A stretch of 54,138 bases of DNA from contig JAZNZF010000057.1 in NCBI GenBank assembly GCA_045594795.1, positions 1-54,138 of the forward strand, written 5' to 3'. Shown in pieces: positions 49,309 through 54,138 of this stretch. How positions within the stretch are numbered: the first letter of the stretch is position 1; each line of letters begins with the position of its first letter. Under the pieces are notes generated by a model that ran no database searches, had not been told where the DNA came from, and was given only the letters and a program-made list of their open reading frames with translations. Source of the stretch: UMGS1532 sp045594795. GTDB taxonomy: Bacteria > Bacillota > Clostridia > Oscillospirales > Acutalibacteraceae. A program made the position numbers and the translations under genes.

Positions 49309-51009
49309 ATGGAAGTAGCGGTTTGCTGCTTAAATTCTAAATATATTCACGCATCTTTAGCGCCTTGGTGCTTAAAAGCAGGAGTAAGCGAATATTGTAG
49401 CAATATCAACTGCACGGTGGTAGAAAGCACCATCAATGCAGACCTCGATGAGCCACTAAAAAAGCTTATATACCTAAAACCAAAGGTTGTAGGCTTTTGC
49501 TCGTATATCTGGAACATAGATAAAACTATAGAGCTTGCCCAAAAATTTAAAGCAGCTATGCCAAATACAGTTATAGTTTTCGGCGGACCCGAGGTTTCTT
49601 ATAGGGCAGAAGCGTTTTTAATGGAATATAGCTTTGTAGACTACGTTGTTTCGGGTGAGGGCGAAAGACCCTTTGCGGCCCTGTGCGAGCATATAAAGAA
49701 CGACGCCCAAATAAATGATATTAGCGGTGTTAGTTATAGAAATGGCAAAAATATAATAAATACCAAGCCTAATATAGAAAATGGCACACCGCCAAGCCCT
49801 TATTGTGACGAGTTTTTCGAAGTTCTTGGCGGTAGAATCAGCTACATAGAAAGCAGTAGGGGATGTCCTTACAGCTGTGCATTTTGTCTTTCGGGTAGAT
49901 GCGGCAGTGTGCGGTACTTCGATATAGAAAAAACCAAAGAGGAAATAATAAACCTTAGCAATTCGGGCACTAAAACGGTAAAGTTTGTTGATCGAACCTT
50001 TAATGCAAACAGTAAACGCGCTGTAGAAATTTGGCAGTTTATTATTGATAACTACGGTAAAACAATAAATAAAGATGTTTGCTTTCATTTTGAAATAGCA
50101 GGTGATATATTAACCGACGATGCGATAAAGCTTTTAGCTCGTGCGCCTATAGGACTTATTCAGCTTGAAATAGGTATGCAGTCCTTTAACGAAAAAACCT
50201 TAGAGGCAATACATAGGAAGACCAATATAAGTAGGTTAAAGGATAACATAAAGCGGCTAATAGAACCGCGCAATATACACATACATATCGACCTTATCGC
50301 AGGGCTTCCGTACGAGGATTTAAAAAGCCTAAAAAATTCATTTAACATAGCCTATGGTCTTAGGGCTGATATGCTACAGTTCGGATTTTTAAAGCTTTTA
50401 CACGGCGCACCTATGCGCGAAGAACCACAAAATTATCCTTGCGAGTACGAGAAAGCCGCACCATATACAGTAATTTCTACGCCTTGGTTGAGCCAACGTG
50501 AAATAGTAGAGCTTAAAAAGTTTGAAGATGCCTTTGATAGAATTTACGGTAGCGGTAGGTTTAAATTCACACTTAGATATCTTACTGAGGTTTGTAAGGT
50601 AGACCCGTTCGAGCTGTTTTATTATTTAGGAAACGAGTTAGAGGTGCCGCAAAATACTCCGCTTAACGAGTATGTAGAAAAGCTTTATACCGCCTTAAGT
50701 AACCTAAAGGTATGCGATAAAAAGATTTTGCGCGACCTACTTGCCGCAGATAAGCTTGTAAGTGATAAAAGCGGTAAACTGCCCGAAATACTAAAGGTAA
50801 AAGATAAAGCCATAAAAAAGGCAAAAACCTATGTGCGCGGTAGGTTGGGTAATACCGCCTCGGCGCTAATTATCTATACAAACGAGGCAGCGCTGCACCT
50901 GTGCGATAAATCAGCACCGATTATTATGGGCGTTAATTACAATATAAAAGACGAATTAGCAAACAGATACAAGGCTGAGTTTTTTATCTTAGAAGAAATA
51001 AACTGTTAA
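49309..51009 (+). CDS. B12-binding radical SAM protein with DUF4080 domain
   Basis: This 566-residue enzyme has an N-terminal cobalamin-binding-like domain (about 1-140; 'FGGPEVSYRAEAFLMEY'), a radical SAM core with 'SRGCPYSCAFCLSG' (Cys-x3-Cys-x2-Cys, about 184-197) and a DUF4080 C-terminal domain. Members of this group modify unknown substrates. AAGGGG precedes the ATG, 12 bases after znuB, so it may be transcribed with the zinc genes, although a functional link is not evident. Confidence 0.9.
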   Translation: MEVAVCCLNSKYIHASLAPWCLKAGVSEYCSNINCTVVESTINADLDEPLKKLIYLKPKVVGFCSYIWNIDKTIELAQKFKAAMPNTVIVFGGPEVSYRAEAFLMEYSFVDYVVSGEGERPFAALCEHIKNDAQINDISGVSYRNGKNIINTKPNIENGTPPSPYCDEFFEVLGGRISYIESSRGCPYSCAFCLSGRCGSVRYFDIEKTKEEIINLSNSGTKTVKFVDRTFNANSKRAVEIWQFIIDNYGKTINKDVCFHFEIAGDILTDDAIKLLARAPIGLIQLEIGMQSFNEKTLEAIHRKTNISRLKDNIKRLIEPRNIHIHIDLIAGLPYEDLKSLKNSFNIAYGLRADMLQFGFLKLLHGAPMREEPQNYPCEYEKAAPYTVISTPWLSQREIVELKKFEDAFDRIYGSGRFKFTLRYLTEVCKVDPFELFYYLGNELEVPQNTPLNEYVEKLYTALSNLKVCDKKILRDLLAADKLVSDKSGKLPEILKVKDKAIKKAKTYVRGRLGNTASALIIYTNEAALHLCDKSAPIIMGVNYNIKDELANRYKAEFFILEEINC

Positions 51010-51032
51010 ATTTTGTAAGCCTTTAATTTGTA

Positions 51033-51061
51033 TTGCAAACTACAAGAAATTTTGGTATTAT
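51033..51061 (+). promoter_or_regulatory. Promoter of the lysozyme gene
   Basis: TTGCAA (51033-51038) and TATTAT (51056-51061) are 17 bp apart, which rules out translation starts upstream of about 51070. Confidence 0.75.
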
Positions 51062-51101
51062 TAAAATAGAAACATTTCTACTTTTAGAAAGGACTGGTTT
51101 T

Positions 51102-53486
51102 TTGAGAAAGCTTTTACATAAACTAAGTGCGTTTTTGCTTGTGCTCTTAATGTTTATATCGGTGTTACCACCAAGTGCGTACGCAAGTGGTGATGCTACA
51201 CTTATAGACACCGTGTACTTTCAAAATGCCTCTACAAAAAAATACCTTTCTTTAAAGGGGAATGACGATACTGTAGGTAATGCAATTAATACCGATTCGT
51301 TTGGGATTGATAAGGTTAATATTGTTATTAAGGTTAAAAAACTAATTAACAATAACTTTCTTTTACAGCCCGCAAACTCAACCGAAAATACTATTGTTTT
51401 TGCAGGTAATCAGGTAAAGCTCGGGTTAAGTGACGGTAGTGCCGCTACACAATGGAGTTTTGTGGAGGCTGGCAACGGCAATTATACCATTCGCCCCTCT
51501 AATAATTTAAACCTTGCTTTATCGGTAGACAGCAAGGGTAACGCAGTATTGCAAACCTATAAAGCAACCGATTTAAAACAACAATGGCTCGCATCAAAAT
51601 TCTCGGTTAGAAAAGAAGAAGAAAACCCCGATGTTTTAGAGTATGGCATAGATGTTTCTCGTCATCAGGCGGATATTAATTGGAAGGCTGTTAAGGAATA
51701 CGGAATAAGCTTTGCTATACTCAATATAGGCTATTCAAGAACCTACGAGGATACTACCAAAGACTCAAAGTTCGAGCAAAATTATGCCGCCGCAAAGGCA
51801 GAGGGTATAAAGCTGGGTGTGTATATTTATTCTTATGCCGTTTCGGTTAAAGAGGCGCAAAACGATGCAAAAACCGTGCTTGAATATTTAAACGGCAGAG
51901 AGCTTGAACTACCTGTTTTTTATGATATTGAGGATAAATCGCAAGAAAAATTATCGGTAAAGCTAAAAACAGATATGTGTGTAGCCTTTATGCAAAAAAT
52001 CAAAGAAGCGGGCTATGATACAGGTGTTTATGCAAATAGGTATTGGTACGAAAACCACTTAGACCGCGAGGCTATCGAGGCTGCAGGCGGTGACGTATGG
52101 CGCGCACAGTACCTTAAAACTGACCGTGCAAGTAACGACTACGTTATTCCTGAAACCCCAGAAATTTATAGCGACGTTGATATCTGGCAGTTCCGTGAAG
52201 ATGGCAAGGTTGCTGGTATTGACGGCAACGTTGATATGAATGCAAGCTTTAAAAATTACGACCAAAAATCCTTCACGTATACGGGTAAAGCCATAACACC
52301 AAAATACCATATGTATAACGAGCTTGGCGAGTTAATGGTAGAGGGCGTGGATTATACCGTAAGCTACCAAAACAATATAAAAGTTGGCACAGCAACGGCA
52401 GTATTCACAGGCATAAATAATTATGTTGGCAAATTCTCTGCAGTAAGGCAGTTTAGAATTATACCTAAATCAATAAGCACAGCTATAATTACGGGCGCTA
52501 CAAACTCAAAACGTTATACCGGCGCCGCAATAAAACCTCAAAAACAAATAAAAGTAGTGATAGATGGTAAAAAGCTTAAAAAAGACACCGATTATACCAT
52601 TAGCTACAAAAACAATAAAAACGTGGGCACAGCTACCTTAACCATAAAGGGCAAGGGTAACTATTCGGGTAGCCGAAGCTTTAAATTTAAAATTACAAAA
52701 GCAAAGCTTTCGTCGGCTAGTATTACAGGAATAAAAGATAAGGTACATACAGGTAGTGCAAGAAAACTGTCTATAAAGGTAAAGCTTGAAGGCACTACCC
52801 TTAAAAGCGGTAAGGATTATACTGTAAGCTATAAAAACAATGTAAACTTTGGTACTGCTACAGTTACCATTAAGGCAAAGGGTAGTAGAACAACAGGTAA
52901 GGTTACTAAGACCTTTAACATAGTACCGCAGACACCAAAAATTACCTCTATATCAAAGCGAGGGTTAAAGAGCCTTGCTATTACTTGGAGCCATTCCGAC
53001 TATGCAACAAAGTATCAGCTTTATAGGGCAACAAGTAAAGATGGTAAGTATAAAAAGGTTTACACAAGCCCTGACCGTTGGACCTATACTTATACCAATA
53101 AAAAGTTAAGCGAGGGTACGCATTACTACTACAAGGTGCGCGCCTATAAAACCGTAAACGGCAAAAAGTATTACAGCGCTTGGTCTGATATAAAGAAGAC
53201 TAATACAAAGATAAGCGATACCACCTTTACTACAAAGCGCAACAAGAAAAAAGGTACAGTTACAATAAATATTAAAAAAGATAAAAGCGTAACTAAATAT
53301 ATCGTTTATGTAAGCACAAAGAAAAGCAGCGGCTTTAAAAAGGTTTGGTCGGGTAGCGAGCTCACATACAAGCACGAAGGTCTCAAAAAAGGCAAGACCT
53401 ACTATATTAGGGTACGAACCTACAAAAAGACCAAGTACGGCGGAATTTACGGCACCAAAACCGAGCCTAAAAAAATAAAAATGTAA
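51102..53486 (+). CDS. Secreted GH25 muramidase with ricin-like, Ig-like and FnIII domains
   Basis: This 794-residue exported protein has a signal peptide (about 1-28, ending 'SAYAS'), a ricin-B-like beta-trefoil (about 30-165), a GH25 lysozyme domain (about 180-385; 'GIDVSRHQADINW' and catalytic 'FYDIEDKS'), three Ig-like repeats of about 75 residues with the recurring core 'DYTxSYKNNxxxGTAT', and two FnIII-type domains rich in Lys and Tyr. The GH25 domain should cut peptidoglycan; the repeats probably bind wall or host polymers. There is no sorting motif. The TTG at 51102 has AGAAAGGA eight bases upstream. Confidence 0.9.
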   Translation: MRKLLHKLSAFLLVLLMFISVLPPSAYASGDATLIDTVYFQNASTKKYLSLKGNDDTVGNAINTDSFGIDKVNIVIKVKKLINNNFLLQPANSTENTIVFAGNQVKLGLSDGSAATQWSFVEAGNGNYTIRPSNNLNLALSVDSKGNAVLQTYKATDLKQQWLASKFSVRKEEENPDVLEYGIDVSRHQADINWKAVKEYGISFAILNIGYSRTYEDTTKDSKFEQNYAAAKAEGIKLGVYIYSYAVSVKEAQNDAKTVLEYLNGRELELPVFYDIEDKSQEKLSVKLKTDMCVAFMQKIKEAGYDTGVYANRYWYENHLDREAIEAAGGDVWRAQYLKTDRASNDYVIPETPEIYSDVDIWQFREDGKVAGIDGNVDMNASFKNYDQKSFTYTGKAITPKYHMYNELGELMVEGVDYTVSYQNNIKVGTATAVFTGINNYVGKFSAVRQFRIIPKSISTAIITGATNSKRYTGAAIKPQKQIKVVIDGKKLKKDTDYTISYKNNKNVGTATLTIKGKGNYSGSRSFKFKITKAKLSSASITGIKDKVHTGSARKLSIKVKLEGTTLKSGKDYTVSYKNNVNFGTATVTIKAKGSRTTGKVTKTFNIVPQTPKITSISKRGLKSLAITWSHSDYATKYQLYRATSKDGKYKKVYTSPDRWTYTYTNKKLSEGTHYYYKVRAYKTVNGKKYYSAWSDIKKTNTKISDTTFTTKRNKKKGTVTINIKKDKSVTKYIVYVSTKKSSGFKKVWSGSELTYKHEGLKKGKTYYIRVRTYKKTKYGGIYGTKTEPKKIKM

Positions 53487-53495
53487 AAAACAGAA

Positions 53496-53526
53496 AAACC
53501 GCCTCGAAAGAGGCGGTTTAAATTTT
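53496..53526 (+). terminator. Terminator of the lysozyme gene
   Basis: A perfect 10-bp stem AAACCGCCTC/GAGGCGGTTT (53496-53519) with a GAAA tetraloop is followed by AAATTTT. Confidence 0.88.
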
Positions 53527-53529
53527 GGT

Positions 53530-53590
53530 ATAGCGGCGGGGAACGAGCCCCGCTTTACAATCACCCAAGTATGAATTTGGGTTACGCTAT
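53530..53590. ncRNA. Predicted three-way-junction RNA element
   Basis: ATAGCG (53530-53535) pairs with CGCTAT (53585-53590) and encloses two perfect hairpins: GCGGGG/CCCCGC (53536-53553) and ACCCAA/TTGGGT (53563-53582). The fold is possible on either strand. It lies between the lysozyme terminator and the 161-bp tandem units, with no gene near. It matches no riboswitch I recognise. Confidence 0.4.
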
Positions 53591-53639
53591 CTTTGCATCG
53601 GGTGGATACTCCGTTCATACACAATTACCACCGTCAGCC

Positions 53640-53800
53640 TGGCACCCTCTGCGAGAATCGCCCACTACGCTACCGCTTGTGGCACGCACGCGGGTACCAA
53701 AACAGTCTGCCGGACTGTTTTTATTGCTTTGCAATTACCCTGTTCAATTCTCTTGTGGCTAAAAAAAGTCAGTCACAGCCGAATGGCAGTAACTGACTTT
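53640..53800 (-). repeat. 161-bp tandem unit 1, with a tRNA-Arg 3' end copy
   Basis: The unit begins with a copy of the last 21 bases of tRNA-Arg (acceptor 3' strand plus CCA, 53640-53660). It also contains a hairpin ACAGTC/GACTGT near 53702-53720 and a terminator-type hairpin near 53767-53799 next to T6-7 on the minus strand. It differs from unit 2 by scattered substitutions but has exactly the same length. Confidence 0.9.
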
Positions 53801-53961
53801 TGGCACCCTCTGCGAGAATCGCCCACTACGCTACCGCTTGTGGCACGCACGCGGGCACCAAAACAGTCCACCGGACTGTTTTTATTGTTTTGCAATTGCC
53901 CTGTTCGATTCTCTTGTGGCTAAAAAAGGTCAGCCACTGCCGAATGACAGCGACTGACCTT
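53801..53961 (-). repeat. 161-bp tandem unit 2, with a tRNA-Arg 3' end copy
   Basis: This second copy directly adjoins the 3' end of tRNA-Arg. On the minus strand its first part (53961 down to about 53928) is a hairpin GGTCAG...CTGACC followed by TTTTTT, which serves as terminator for the tRNA. The 21-base tRNA 3' end copy is at 53801-53821. Confidence 0.9.
53928..53960 (-). terminator. Terminator of tRNA-Arg
   Basis: A hairpin with outer stem GGTCAG/CTGACC starts three bases after the encoded CCA and is followed by six T on the minus strand. Confidence 0.8.
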
Positions 53962-54036
53962 TGGCACCCTCTGCGAGAATCGAACTCACAACTAACCCTT
54001 AGGAGGGGTTTGTTATATCCATTTAACTAAGAGGGC
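53962..54036 (-). tRNA. tRNA-Arg(CCU)
   Basis: A complete minus-strand cloverleaf: acceptor GCCCUCU/AGAGGGU (closing G-U pair), anticodon stem AACCC/GGGUU with loop CUCCUAA (anticodon CCU), T-arm GUGAG/CUCGC with loop UUCGAUU, discriminator G and an encoded CCA (53962-53964). Confidence 0.95.
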
Positions 54037-54055
54037 AAATTTATGTGCAATTAGT

Positions 54056-54084
54056 ATATTACCGCAAAGTGTTTTGTTTGTCAA
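54056..54084 (-). promoter_or_regulatory. Promoter of tRNA-Arg
   Basis: On the minus strand, TTGACA (54079-54084) and TAATAT (54056-54061) are 17 bp apart. Confidence 0.88.
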
Positions 54085-54138
54085 GGTGTATAAGGTAAAT
54101 TTGCTTTAAAAATATAGGAAAAATTGGGGGGTTGGCAG

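Noticed and set aside
53106..53624. A 172-codon minus-strand frame under the lysozyme 3' end
   Set aside because: It is antisense to repetitive Lys/Tyr-rich coding sequence and crosses the terminator and the three-way-junction element.
53640..53961. CRISPR array
   Set aside because: The repeats are 161 bp, contiguous and only two in number, with no short repeat-spacer pattern and no cas genes.
53571..54030. Several overlapping 60-75 codon plus-strand frames in the tandem units
   Set aside because: They lie in tRNA-derived repeats and terminators, lack ribosome sites and repeat because the DNA repeats.

Overview
This 54 kb stretch looks like chromosome from a low-GC, obligately anaerobic member of the Clostridia, most like the Ruminococcaceae/Oscillospiraceae. 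The grounds are the gene content and the signals. The window carries an electron-bifurcating [FeFe] hydrogenase, a Firmicutes-type capsule regulator set (chain-length protein, BY-kinase, PHP-type phosphatase), RqcH, TrmK, a class B sortase, LCP and AGCS proteins, strong AGGAGG-type ribosome sites, many TTG/GTG starts, and promoters with a very regular 17-bp spacing between -35 and -10. No phage, transposase or CRISPR array was seen. Species-level assignment is not possible from the sequence alone.

Layout. 1-600: tRNA-Ser(CGA), cut by the window edge, with a duplicated 5' half 182 bp away, then tRNA-Glu and tRNA-Met. 0.7-11 kb: a membrane-anchored serpin-like protein, tRNA-Ala(CGC), a CPA2 antiporter, ThrH, an ABC-2 exporter with a secreted/membrane partner, a small unknown protein, an AGCS symporter, a YgjP-like metalloprotein and MalQ. 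11-17 kb: a large cytoplasmic putative glycosidase and two tandem parvulin-type foldases. 17-21 kb: rpsO-pnp, a DUF975 protein and a solitary 5S rRNA gene with its own promoter and terminator. 21-28.7 kb: polysaccharide synthesis control genes and CapD, followed by DUF1858, trmK, rqcH and a TIM-barrel isomerase. 28.8-31.3 kb (minus strand): a surface-protein cassette of substrate, class B sortase and LCP transferase, with a strong terminator between substrate and sortase.

31.5-39.7 kb: a ten-gene hydrogenase operon. The structural genes (hndA, hndB, hndC and hndD types) enclose six apparently regulatory or accessory genes: two DRTGG proteins, two GHKL ATPases, a PHP phosphoesterase and a second, sensory-type [FeFe] hydrogenase homologue whose proton-relay cysteine is replaced by alanine. 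A near-consensus Rex operator lies just upstream of the promoter. This is the most interesting system in the window: redox-controlled H2 production with a built-in, uncharacterised signalling module.

39.8-46.2 kb (minus strand): a serine hydrolase, a DUF6512-like membrane protein whose start is disrupted by a frame change inside a terminator hairpin, a Nif3-like protein, and nrdR-gltX-glnS. 46.3-51 kb: a zinc regulon (zur-znuA-znuC-znuB, with a dyad operator on the promoter) followed by a B12-binding radical SAM gene. 51-53.5 kb: a secreted GH25 lysozyme with a ricin-like domain, Ig-like repeats and FnIII domains. 53.5-54.1 kb: a predicted three-way-junction RNA element, two exact-length 161-bp tandem units that each carry a copy of the 3' end of tRNA-Arg, and tRNA-Arg(CCU) itself.
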